Assembly (NCBI RefSeq): GCF_000165425.1
Contig: NW_001798954.1
Coordinates: forward strand, 230,350-294,349
Source: Paramecium tetraurelia
Lineage: Eukaryota; Ciliophora; Oligohymenophorea; Peniculida; Parameciidae
Length of the DNA stretch: 64,000 bases
Reading direction: 5' to 3'
In this document: one piece after another, positions 39,379-50,657 of the stretch
How the letters are laid out: every line of letters begins with the position of its first letter
How positions within the stretch are numbered: position 1 is the first letter of the stretch
Notes under the pieces: model-generated
Databases searched by the model: none
What the model was told of the DNA's origin: nothing
The model's input: only the letters and a program-made list of their open reading frames with translations
Position numbers and translations under genes: made by a program

Positions 39379-40908
39379 ATGAAATAAAAAGCCCCCTAAA
39401 TTTCTCCTAATAAATTGTATGCGAGTCTATTAAAAAAAAAAAATGAATCAGATTAGCAGTAGAAAATAGTGAAATCTCCAGTCATTCAAGGAAATGTGTA
39501 CATTAATTCTTTGAGGTATGGCAATGCTTGTAAATTTAGAAATAATTAAGGATAGTTAAAAGTTGATGCCAAGAAATCAAGACCAACGAGTGGAAAGGAT
39601 CTTAAGGATATAAGCACTGTCTTATTGAAAAAAACTCATGCACGTTAAAATAGTAAAATCATCGAGACCAAAGAAAACTCATAAAATTTAACCCAATCAG
39701 CATTGCAATTATTATAAAAAATCAAGGCTGAACGCCCAGACAATAAAATTGGTCAAATATAAACATCCAAAGAGATTTTACAATATCATTAGTAATTAAT
39801 TTAAAAATAATATTAAAAATTACTTGACTTATCTAAATAAACAGAACATAATTAGTTATAACAATAACAATAACAACAGCAATAACAACAAAAATAAAAA
39901 CTATTCAAAGGACCTCGCTCAATCAGTAACCCTGATATCTCAACTCTCTAACTCTGTATCACTAAAGCACACGCAAAATCCATCCCTGGAATGCTCTACA
40001 CAGGCTAAACCAAAATCAATCAAGATTCCTATAAGTTAATCCAAAAATTCGGGACAAAAGAAAATGATTGGTATCTTCAGGTTTCTGATGGCCATGGAAC
40101 CAATGGACATCAAGTAGCCTAATTTGTCTAAGAAATCCTACCAGCCTACATAGAACAGGAGGTGATGGAAGCTCCCTACTACTACGATAGAGATAAGTAA
40201 GAACATTAAATAACTACAAATTAGAACAATAAACAACATCTTTAAGCAATCCTTTTTGAAGACAAATGAGGATCTCCTAAATTCTGGCATAGATGTGACC
40301 TATTCAGGAGCAACAACAGTTGTCGTTATAGCATTTGAAAACATACTATACTGTGCCAACATAGGAGATAGTCGAGCTGTAACTATAAAGACAATAACAT
40401 TTAGATTATCGGAAGATATGATACTAAATTACAAGTGGTTGAACTATCTAAAGATCACAAACCCGATTGTTTTTTGGAATAGGCCAGGATCATTCAGAGA
40501 GGAGGACGTGTTTAAGCCTATAGTGATGAGGAAGGGAATCCTATAGGGCCGGCAAGAGTATGGAAATTGGATGAAGATGTACCAGGACTGGCCATGTCAA
40601 GGAGCTTTGGAGATTACGTAGCAAGTTAGGTGGGAGTCATTTAAGAGCCTGAAATCATTAAGCATTAACTATTGCCATCAGACAAATTCTTAGTTGTTGC
40701 ATCAGATGGTATTTGGGAGTATTATAAATATCTTAAATATTAAGATTCTTATCGAATGAATGGGTAATCGAAACAGTCAATGAGTACTATAAAAAGGGAG
40801 ATGCTATCGGTGCTTGCAATAAATTAACCATAAGCTGCAAAAGAGGCTTGGTAGAGGGAAGATGAAGTAATTGATGACATCACTGTCATTCTGGCATTCT
40901 TCAAGTGA
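39379..40908 (+). CDS. PP2C-type protein phosphatase with Q-rich N-terminal extension
   Basis: About 474 residues. The first roughly 200 are Lys/Gln-rich with a long poly-Gln/Asn tract around 39860-39900. The PP2C domain follows: TKINQDSY, VSDGHGTNGH (metal-binding DG), SGATTVVV, NIGDSRA, LSKDHKPDC, PGLAMSRSFGD, VVASDGIWE and REDEVIDDITVI. These are the standard metal-dependent Ser/Thr phosphatase motifs. Introns: 40197-40224 (28 nt), 40379-40404 (26), 40719-40744 (26) and 40810-40834 (25). The last one removes a conserved ACNKL segment. Without it the frame is broken, so either that intron is real or the gene carries a +1 indel there. The N-terminal layout resembles the minus-strand PP2C at 46970-48746. 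Confidence 0.85.
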
Positions 40909-41056
40909 AATTTATCTACATATAAGTGTAATAATCATCTCTTAGTTTTTAATATGAGTATTCTAGTTACATTTATTCTCTTTTGTGGATTTGAGAGCAT
41001 TCTGAAATAGAAAAATTAAGAATTAATAGTTATTATTTATAAAAAATATAAATAAA

Positions 41057-42445
41057 ATGGATTATGAGTCTTTGTATAAATTAATTCCCAAAGAACCAAA
41101 GAAATGGTTGACTCAAGATGTTATAAACTGGCTAAAGTTTATAGGGTTAGGGCAGATGGAGCAAAAATTTGGTATTTAAATATACAGAAAGTAGTTGAAT
41201 GTTCTATTGATGGAGCAGTTTTGGAGGACTTGACAGAAAAGGATTTGGATGAAGAATTAGGGATCACTTAGAGAATTATTAAAAGAAAGTTGTTAAATTG
41301 TAACTCCATTAATTATTTTAGGGGTAAACCATGGACTGAAAGAGTATAATGAATATATAAAGTAAATGAAAATGCCGAATCTAAACATCAAGAAATAGCA
41401 AGATGAGGATTTCACAATACAAAAAAACATTGGGAATGTTCAATTCGAATAAATGCTAATGGAGAGTCACGAAAATAATGGCAACGAACAATTCACGAGT
41501 TCAGTTGCTCGATAAGAGGAATAAGCAATAAAATAAGAAATACCTGGATTCAACAAATTCGAACATCAACTCATACTATAACCAATAGAAGGTTAATAGT
41601 CCAATTTTTATTGTGTTCGAGAGGCAGGTGCCAAAATAGGGAGACATTCTAGCAACCAAATTCTAATTTTGGAAGAGAATATCAGTAGATTTCATGCTGA
41701 GATAATATTCCAAGACTCTATGGTATTTAAGGGTTGTTATCAAATTTAGTTTGCTCTCAAAGACATTGGAAGTACAACAGGAACTTTTATTAAAATACTG
41801 AAAAGCTTGACATTAAAATAAGGGATGTTAATAGAATTGGGAAGTAATTAATTTTGTGTTTAGAAATTGGAAACACTGGAAAATGGAGGAATTGAAGTAA
41901 TACTCCATAAAATTGCTAGATCTCCTTATTCGTAATCGAAGGACCAAATTTAGAAGATACCATCATATTTCAATTAAATAAAGACAAACCTTCAGTAGCT
42001 CTTGGCAGAAAATCAACTGTCGATATCTCCTTTCCTGAAGACCATCATTTATCCAATCAGCATGCCAAATTTTATCTTGTAGAATAAACAGTCACCATTG
42101 AGGATCATGGATCAACAAATGGGTAATCAATATAAATATCAATTTAGATCTTGGATGAGGTTATCAGGAGAGGGTAAAATGAGTAATTTGTTTTATTTGG
42201 ATCCGAATGAAGAAATCATAATAAGAATTGGAACCACAAATTAATACATTTGCCAATAAAATAAAATGAAGGTTAATGAAATCTCCGGAGAAAATTTGTG
42301 CATCATCTGTGTTGAAAGAGAAAGAGATTGCTTAATATTGCCATGTAAACACAATGCCACTTGTTTGAAATGCAGTAAGAGTTTGGCTCTGTGTCCATTC
42401 TGCAGAGTCAAAATTCAAGAGACTATTAGAATTTATAAAAATTGA
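41057..42445 (+). CDS. SAM-FHA-FHA-RING protein
   Basis: About 431 residues after four introns of 22-25 nt (41172-41194, 41300-41321, 41896-41918, 42123-42147). In order: a SAM-like domain (KKWLTQDVINWLKFIGL ... LEDLTEKDLDEELGI), an FHA domain (IGRHSSNQILILEENISRFHAE ending in GSTTGTF), a second FHA (ALGRKSTVDISF, LSNQHAKF, HGSTNG), then a C-terminal RING (CIICVERERDCLILPCKHNA, then CPFC). FHA domains read phosphothreonine and RING domains recruit ubiquitin E2 enzymes. The inferred role is a phospho-dependent ubiquitin ligase, with SAM for self-assembly. It ends 35 bp from the end of BBS9 on the other strand. Confidence 0.85.
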
Positions 42446-42480
42446 CCTTTGATTAAAATATATATCTATTTATTATGTAA

Positions 42481-44692
42481 TCATTATTTAGATAATTTAT
42501 CAATCAACATTGTAATGATTTTTTTAATTTTCTAAGTATTTTCATGTACAACATCTGGAATTTATCCCTTTAAGTAATAATTTATGTTGATAAAGACTTC
42601 CTCCTCCCAATCCTAATAATAAATAATACTAAAAAATTACCTTCTCACAATAGAAGAGTCTTTTTAATTCTTCCAGTTATTCTTAGGTAATCTTGAATCT
42701 TAAATAGCACAATTGTAACATCAAATGAATCATACATTATAAATTATGTTGCAAGTTCTTGAAAATATTCTAACATTTTTAAGTGTTATCCATTAATTGT
42801 ATAAATTACTAAAAACATAATTCCAACAGTGAGTTCATCGACTCAACTGAAGCTGGGTTGTTCTCTTTGAATCTCTGTAAGATCTTCTTTTAAATAGCTC
42901 TAAATTCATTAGCCTTCTATTCTAAGTCTTTTTCATATTCCTTCAAAGATAATTTCAATGTGAAATGTTCATCAATAACATCAAAGATATCTTTCAAAGG
43001 GACATCATCAGTATACTTTACGTTTTCACGTTCTCTAACTACAAGTTCATGCAATATAAAGCAAATAGCTTCGAAGTTATCACTTTGCAGTCTCCACCTA
43101 TCATTTTGTTTGTTTGCTAAAATAGATACTGTAGAATTAGTCAATTATAATTTCATCAAACTTTAATTTATTAAAGAAGAGTCTATAGGTTTGATGTCTT
43201 TAAAGACATTGTAAATTGATAAATTATTAACATTAACTGTAATTTTATACTTAGCATTTTTCTCTGGTTAGATCATATAGCAAAAGAGACTAAGAGGTAG
43301 GGTGAATTCTGTTGAATAACATCCATTTTTATGATTACAAAGTACTTTTACTACTCTATCGATGGGACAGTTTTTAGTAGAGTAAACATTAAATTCATGT
43401 ATGATGGTACCTTACAAAACATTGATTTCGAATCTAGGATTGGAGATAAAGATAGATTCATCGTAGACTAATTAAACTTATAAGTTTTCAATTTATTATT
43501 TTGAGGTTATGTTTAAGTAGACTAAACATTAAATTACCAATGATTCAACTTATAAGTAATTTTCTTTATCTTCAATGAAATCTCTAGTAGGAGCTAATTT
43601 GATTATTTCAGCATTAATCTACAATTAGGACTTTTCATTTGATTCAATTACGGGATTGCCCTCCTTTACTTAGATCTGTTATAGAGTTGAAGTGTAGAGC
43701 TCATTTAATTATTGATAAGAATGCTACTATTCAATTTAAAATTGTTTTTGTATGGATATTTATTCAGTACCTAAGTAAATCACTTAAAGGTATCCTTCAT
43801 CATTCAAGACGACCAGCAATTTATCGATGTCATCAAATTTTCCAATGGAAATACCATGACAAACATGATCAGTTTTAGCTGCCCATACTAAATTCAAATC
43901 CTTATAGATCATTAAGTGATGAGTGAAAGATGTTATGATTAATGTGTGAGTGTCATTTACTAGGATTGAAGCAGGAGGGTAATCCAATCTCTTCTGATGA
44001 AAGATAATCCCACTTTACTGAACTTGGAATAGCATTTATTCACAAATGACGTAGAAGATGTTTTAGGATGGAATTTCAATAATTTTTTATGCTTGTTCTC
44101 CCAAATTAAGGGTCCAATTAGGCTGAGCTCTTTTCTTTTGGAGTGTGCATAGATTTGCATATTTATAGGATTCCAATTCGTAGCAACTGTTTTATAAAAT
44201 AAATGAGTCCAACTATTATGAGTAAATAATGGGACCAGGCAATGGAAAATACTCTGTACTCAATTAACAAATATGTAGTAATTATTCTTATTCATAGATC
44301 ATTAGGCAGGCATCACAACTTTGGATACATACAAGATCCTTTCTTCCTTATCCAAACTAACCTGAGCACATATTAAATCCATTCCTCTGTAATTTATGTT
44401 CTTTTAGTAACTCCATGTCCAAAGAGTAGAACACTACTCTTTTGGGAAATAGGACACAAAGAGATTTATTGCCAAAATACCCAATCAGGATTTGTAGGAT
44501 AGGGTCTTGCAAATTGATTTCCTATTTGAGATGTGTTGGTTTGTAATCGCCTCTTTGGGGTTGATAGATTCTCAAGTTTCCTGAATATGAGCCAACATAA
44601 ATGATTGAGTTGTCTACGAAGAGATGTTGTTCGTCGAATTCTTCAGGACCCACTCTTGTCCCCCAGAACTACTTGGTGTTAAATAATGACAT
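42481..44692 (-). CDS. BBS9: BBS9 (PTHB1), BBSome subunit
   Basis: About 727 residues with one 28-nt intron near the C-terminus (42613-42640). The BBSome sorts membrane proteins in and out of cilia. The start MSLFNTKQFWGTRVGPEEFD parallels the opening of vertebrate BBS9. The following beta-propeller blocks also parallel it in order: YVGSYSGNLRIYQP, QEINLQDPILQI, RKDLVCIQSCDACLMIYE, PLPGPIIYS, NWTLNLGEQAQ, and a segment ending DEGYLQVIYLGTE. The C-terminal half holds the beta-rich GAE-like part and a helical tail (FRAIQKKILQRFKE). It is somewhat shorter than the human protein. Its start codon is 21 bp from that of the divergent MAP kinase kinase. Confidence 0.92.
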
Positions 44693-44713
44693 ATATAATT
44701 AATATTATATAAA

Positions 44714-45890
44714 ATGCAAGATGAATTTGACATTGAAGTTAATTTTGAATAAAATAGTTCAATGACATTCGAAATGTTTAAATTGTTAATAAATATTAGT
44801 GGCCATAATAGTGTTAGATTTCCAAAAGCAGGAATTAAAATAAACAATGAAGGATTGACAACCACCAATGGAGAATAGATACAAAATACATAGGAATCGA
44901 TAACGCATCAGTAAATTAAGGTCGGGGATGTCATTGGATAAGGAGTATCAAGCTATGTTTGCAGAGGATTATATTTGCCTTACAATTGTCAAGTAGCTTT
45001 GAAGGTTAATTTTCGTTGTTATTATATCAGATAATTAATGTTTTCGATAAGGACAAGAGACATTAGATGTTAAATGATCTAAGTACACTCTTAAATGGTT
45101 GTGAATGCGAATAATTGATCAAGTTTTATGGTGCATATTATGAAGAAGGTAGCTCTATCATTGATTTTTGAGGAACCATAAGATTGGTACTTGAATATAT
45201 GGATCAAGGATCATTGCGAAGCATTATTCAATAAATCTATAAGCATAATTTAAGTGAATTAATTAATGAATAAATAATTGCAACGATAACTTATAATATT
45301 CTCATGGGATTATAATATTTGCATTAGCAGAAGCATTAACTTCACAGAGATATCAAACCAGAAAATATTCTCATCAACAGTTTGGGATAGATAAAATTGA
45401 CAGATTTTGGAATTAGTAAATAATTGGAAAACACTATAGCCATAGCCAGAACTTTTGTAGGTACTTTGATGTACATGTAAGAAATCCCTCCTATTTGTAA
45501 AGGTCTCCGGAGAGAACTGAGGGGAAGAACTACTCCTACGCTTCAGACATCTGGTCTTTGGGACTGATTATCTATGAAATGGCAACAGGGAAACATCCAT
45601 ACTCAGTCTCCAATAAGCAAATGACTTATATCCAAATGATTCAGAATATTCTGAAATCGGAGTCACCAAAATTGGATAATTATCCATATAGTGTAGAAAT
45701 GAGGGATTTTGTTAATATTTGGTAGGATTTGAATATTGATTTTAGTTTGAACAAGGATCAAAGCAAACGATTGGATGCGCAGACTCTGTTGTAGCACAAT
45801 TGGATTATAAAAAATGCTTAGAATAGTCAATATGTGCAGATGTGGATATTGCAGAAGGATCAAAAGTTACAGTTAGTCCAACAAAAATGA
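44714..45890 (+). CDS. MAP kinase kinase (STE7/MEK-type)
   Basis: About 366 residues with introns at 45005-45030 (26 nt), 45149-45172 (24) and 45477-45502 (26). Kinase landmarks: glycine loop [12 protein letters not shown], the VALK-type lysine ([14 protein letters not shown]), catalytic loop [14 protein letters not shown] in [10 protein letters not shown], and the MEK-type activation segment [15 protein letters not shown]. The C-lobe follows ([19 protein letters not shown]), then a C-terminal tail rich in Gln. MEK-type kinases activate MAP kinases by dual phosphorylation. The substrate here is unknown. Start chosen at the first in-frame ATG, which leaves only 21 bp to the BBS9 start. Confidence 0.88.
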
Positions 45891-45967
45891 ATTTATATCA
45901 ATAATTTAACTATTTATAGTATATTATTAAAATTTAAAGCAATAAAAAAAAATAACTTATTTTTATA

Positions 45968-46860
45968 ATGGATTTAGAAATAGTAATAAATTATGAGCAT
46001 AACCAACAAGTAGTGGATGATTTATGTGAGTCATTCGATGAATTGGAGGAATAAAATGAAAAATATCATTTATATATGAATCGTGGATCTCGAAGGGAAA
46101 TGCTTGACAGAGTAATATTTAACAATTAATTATTCTTAGTATTAGGTTTCGAATAATCATTATGCAATTTTTGATGGTCATGGCTCATCCCATGTTGCTG
46201 ATTATTTATAGCAGAATTTGCTACAAAGATTACAAAATGGAATGTCAGATGAGGAATATAAAAAAGGTATGGTATACAATCTTATTTTTGTAGTGTTTAG
46301 CGATGTCGATAACAATTTAAGCCAATACATGCAATCTGGGTCTGTTGCTATATTATTGTCTATTTAAAATAAAACTGTTACAATAACAAACCTAGGAGAT
46401 TCCAAGGCTATTGTATTCCGAGAGAATTTCATTTGAATAATTAAATTCTATTCACATCCCCCAATCCAAAGAAGAATAGTAGAGAATACACAAATAAGGA
46501 GGGTACGACTATCAATCCTATCTCTGTAGGCTGATAACAAAGAGACAAAACATCTGCCGAGTCTCGGGCTCGTTAACTGTTACAAGATCATTCGGAGATT
46601 TTTATCTTAAAAAGTACATCATAAGCGAACCAGAGATTTTCAGATACTAGATCTCAGAAGGTGATAGATTCATAGTTATGGCCAGCGATGGTTTCTGGGA
46701 TGTAAACATTCCATTTTTATTTTAGGAACTTTCGGAATAAGAAGTTTTATAGATCATTCAGAAACTTGATCAAAATAAGAATTTAGCAAAATAGTTATAT
46801 CAAGCAATATCAAGTGATTATATAAGAGACAATGTAACTATAATGGTATTCCCATTATGA
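45968..46860 (+). pseudogene. PP2C-type phosphatase with frameshifts (probable pseudogene)
   Basis: PP2C motifs occur in order: HYAIFDGHGSSH, LSIQ...TNLGDSKAIVF, KEEQQRIHKQGG, TTINPISVG, VSGSLTVTRSFGDFYL, RFIVMASDGFWD and RDNVTIMVF. Two normal introns (46112-46139, 46267-46293) fit the first half. After GDSKAIVFRENFI, the reading frame shifts near 46435 by one extra base. It shifts again around 46500 and back near 46535, so that TTINPISVG is in a different frame from both flanks. No GT...AG intron repairs these. The conserved N-terminal QD motif is also absent. The simplest reading is a recently decayed duplicate; assembly indels are the alternative. Confidence 0.75.
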
Positions 46861-46969
46861 ATTTAATTCAATTCTGATTATTGTGTTTTTATCTCTTCTA
46901 ATTAATAATCAATCAATTAAAACACATAAAGAAATTCCTAAATTCTCACATTTTAACATATTAAAATAA

Positions 46970-48746
46970 TCAAGAGAAATACGCAATAATTATTGAAATA
47001 TCATCAACCACATCATCCTCTTCTTGCCATCTTCTAGTAGATTCCCTTATAATGCTTTCCACCATCTCATCAATTTTCTTAGCATTCATCTACGGACTCC
47101 AATAACTGCAGATAATATGTTGAATCTCATCATTGCTTAAAAACTCCCAAACTCCATCACTAGCCACCACCAAAAACCCACACTTCTAAGTCATCTTGTG
47201 ATAAATTAGTTCCGGATCTGATATAACTCCAACTGTGGATGCAACATAATCCCCAAAAGATCTACTCATAGCTAATCCTGGAATTTGTTCATGCAACAAC
47301 CAAACTCTGGCTGGTCCTATGTTTTAACCATTCTCAGCAACAAATGGTTAGACCCTTCCTTTACTGGCCATAATCCTTTTCTTTTCGCATGGTAGATCTG
47401 GTTTATGATCATTGCTTAATTCAACTATCTTCCATTTGTTGGACTCTCCAACCTACTCAATGAATATCTATTGTTATGAATCAAACATTAAATACTGATC
47501 TTGAATCTCCTATGTTGGCACACCATAAATTATTTCCAGAAACAAAGACAGTTGAACAAGTAGATCCACTAAATGATATATCAATTCCGCAAGATGACTA
47601 ATATTATATCAATACTTACTAAATCTTTAGTCATTTTTTAATAACTACTCTAAAAGGTCTTCTCTACTTCTGAATACAAATCTTCACCAATATCAATTTC
47701 CTATTTCCCAATAAATGTTTTCAATTGTTAATCTATTATAGTTGGTAACACTCTTTTGATCAATTATGAAACATGATGTCCATAAAATCCATGACCATCA
47801 CACACCGAGAATAGATATCTAAGTTTAACAACTATCAAACCTGTTTTTTATGCCTCCAAAATTATTCGAGATAATGATCGAATCTTGATTTGTTTTAGTC
47901 TATTTATTTCCATTTTAACCAGCTTAAGTTCTTAATAATATATGCTTATCTAACATACTTCGATAGAAACAATTAGACAAAATCTTAAAGTTCATCATCT
48001 TCTGTCACGTTTGAATTGACTAGAGCAGCTTGACTAGTTGATCTTCCATGCAACATGATCACTTATTAAGGCATTTTAGGTTTGATTTTTATGTCTTATA
48101 CAATAGCCTATGAACTCACCCTACTCTAAATTGAACGCAATTTTGGGGAGGAATCCTAATATAATTTTAGAAAAGAAGTTTTATTCTTAACTATAATTCT
48201 ATGAATGTACTTATGGAGTGTTTTCTGTATTACTAGCTTCGGTTCTTTTACTTCTCCTTTGAGACTAGGTTAAATCAATCTTGGCTTAAAGTTCCTAGGG
48301 GGCATTGGTTGATTCGCTTCTTTTCAAATTCGGTAATTTTGTTGGGGAGAGTGACTATGAAATATTTTACATAAATGATACTTCACTTGATTAATTTGAG
48401 AATTTGAAGATGTAAGGTTTATCGTTGTTGCTAATTACTCTCTTTTTTGGGGAATAGCTAGATGGTTATAGTAATTATAATTTCTTTTAAGTAACCTAAG
48501 ATAAGATAGCAAAACTGCATTGATACAATCTTTATTTTTTCATCTTGTGAGTTGATACCTCCTGTTGGATGTCTTTTCTGATTGCTTCGACTCTATTGTG
48601 ATGGAGGACTAAATTCTAATTTGAAGATACTTTAATTGAAAAGTGTATGCACGATCAGAAGGCTATGCTTTCTTTTTTAGACCTGGAGAATTTGCCATAG
48701 AATCTTGATTTGTAAATTTAAGTGGATAGACACGAATGGGATTCAT
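46970..48746 (-). CDS. PP2C-type protein phosphatase
   Basis: About 540 residues after six introns (47468-47495, 47598-47619, 47819-47840, 47931-47958, 48095-48119, 48530-48558). The roughly 250-residue N-terminal extension is basic and Ser/Gln-rich (LKFTNQDSMANSPGLKKK). The catalytic domain shows TKTNQDSIII, CDGHGFYGHH, FSGSTCSTV, ANIGDSRS, SNDHKPDL, PGLAMSRSFGDYVAS, VVASDGVWE and EEDDVVDDISII, all in one frame, so the enzyme looks intact. It should remove phosphate from Ser/Thr in a Mg/Mn-dependent way. It lies downstream of the GSK3-type kinase on the same strand, with 18 bp between that stop and this start. The splice pattern of the first 100 residues is less certain. Confidence 0.85.
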
Positions 48747-48764
48747 TTATTAAAATAATTAAGT

Positions 48765-50013
48765 TCATATTCTCTTTTACTAATACCACTATGGAGTTAA
48801 CTTAAACGCAATTTCAGGTTAGATCGACAATTCCTCTACAAATAAACATGATACTCTACCTTTTGTAAAATCAAAGAAGTTAGGCAACTTTACATTTGGA
48901 ATTCCAAACTTTTCATCTCTAATTTCATTGAAATAAGGATGAGACAATGCTTCTAATGGCCTCAATCTCTCTCTAGGAGGATACAACATAATTTTAGATA
49001 TCAAATCTACAAACAAAGGATCAGGTTTAAACTTTTGGAATACCTAAACATTGAATAATACTAAATTACTTTGTTCCAAGGATGATTCTTAATTTATGGA
49101 AATTTGAATTCCTTGTGCATAGGATTCATCTATTTCACCTATTCAATGGTAGGTGTTCCAAGTATCTTTATGATCTCCACCAATTGATCAGTGGCACTCT
49201 CTCCTGGAAATAAAGGCTCTCCAATTGTCATTTCAGCAATCACACAACCTATAGACCACACATCTATGGCAGTTGTATATTCAGTTGCTCCAAATATCAA
49301 CTCTGGTGCTCTATAGTATCTGGAACAAATGTAAGCAACATTTGGCTCTCCTTTTTGCAATCTCTTAGCTGACCCAAAGTCGCATATCTTAAGAATGTGG
49401 TTATTTGGATCTACTAGAATATTTTAAGGCTTGATATCTCGGTGGCTGATTCCAATTCCTTCATTTATTATACAAATGCCAACTACCTTCCAAATATGCA
49501 AGTGCACGGAACATTTAATAACTATAAATTTTCAACAGAGCTGCTGGAAAAGGTTATTTGGCCTTCTTATAATATCTGATCACCTTACTTAATGTGTCAG
49601 GAATATAATCCATAACCAAATTTAAATAAACATCGTCACCCTTTATAAATGTATTTGCCATTACTTTATCACCTTATGTAAAAAAAGCTTCTTTTAGCTT
49701 TATAACACATGGGTTGTTCAATTCTTAGATTATTAGATGCTCTCTATTCTTGTATCGCTTATCTTAGAACACCTTTTTTATCGCAACTTTTTCATTTGTT
49801 TAATTATTTGTGGCCTAAAATAAATTTATCTTTTTACCAGATAAACCATTCCAAATGTCCCATTGCCGACAATTTAATTTAAAGTATATTTAGATGCTTA
49901 TTGATTTTACTTGAAATTATTGTTATCTATCTTACTGTCACTACTTCTTATTGATCGTTTGCCTGTGTTGTCATTCTTGTTGCCTATTTTGTTGAAGATT
50001 TCTTATTTATCAT
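48765..50013 (-). CDS. GSK3/shaggy-type protein kinase
   Basis: About 381 residues with introns at 49044-49069 (26 nt), 49459-49486 (28), 49815-49837 (23) and 49910-49935 (26). Landmarks: glycine loop [19 protein letters not shown] lysine, catalytic loop HRDIKPQNILVD, CDFGSAK, and the GSK3 signature [16 protein letters not shown] with the activation-loop tyrosine. The CMGC-type insert follows ([21 protein letters not shown]), and the C-lobe reads HPWNKVF. GSK3 kinases phosphorylate primed Ser/Thr sites in many pathways; in ciliates families are expanded. The N-terminal 40 residues are low complexity. Start 50013 was fixed by an intron joining [10 protein letters not shown]... to the kinase frame. 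Confidence 0.92.
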
Positions 50014-50657
50014 TTTATATTTTCAAAAATATTATTTATATAATTTTATATCATAAGTACATATGATATTTATGTTTTATAACATTCTTTATTCAATTAC
50101 TTCTCCTGTATTTCCATAGACTTATATTCATTTTATTCCTCTCTGTTCGTTTATCTAATTCTAATTTTCAATTCATAAACATGATTTACGGATTAATTTT
50201 AACTTGTAACTTTTCATTCAAAAAAGACATTGAGTGCTATTAAAATGATGTTAGGAGAACATAATAATCCAAAAACAACTACTAGTTCATTATTAAAATT
50301 GCAATTAAATGCATTTATTGCTATTCTTTTTAATTATATGATACACTTCAAATCAGCTAATTGTTCTTATTAGGTGGAAATCCATACACTTTTTTTATTG
50401 ATTTCTAATTCTTTTGATCGAATGATATTTAATTCAAATTTTTCTTTAAGTCTAATCAATGGAATTATTAACTCTTAAAGAAGTAATCCATATCAATAAC
50501 ATATTTTATCTCTCATATAAGATTGATATTATTCCCTTCTATTTTAATTCTTTTAGAGATTCCTCATAAAATTCTATAATATCATAATTTTATATAAAAT
50601 ATTAAATAACAATGTAGAGAGTTCATTAAAAATTTAAATAAATATAAAACATGGAAA
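50014..50657. other. AT-rich intergenic region
   Basis: Flank between the GSK3-type kinase and the Cdt1-like gene, both on the minus strand. No protein-like frame was found. Confidence 0.5.

Noticed and set aside
39850-39900. CAA/TAA-rich tract as a simple repeat or microsatellite locus
   Set aside because: It is the poly-Gln/Asn part of the PP2C reading frame, encoded with mixed CAA, TAA and AAT codons.
41715-41741. Possible 27-nt intron in the first FHA domain
   Set aside because: It is a multiple of three without a TGA and the FHA pattern reads well with it retained; left as coding.
45663-45863. Minus-strand open stretch under the MAP kinase kinase
   Set aside because: It lies inside clear kinase C-lobe coding sequence and shows no domain; a shadow frame.
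48090-48740. Plus-strand gene (frame containing a GNFVGESDYEIF-like stretch)
   Set aside because: The minus strand here carries the N-terminal exons of a PP2C with matching splice sites and an exact codon count, which explains the openness.
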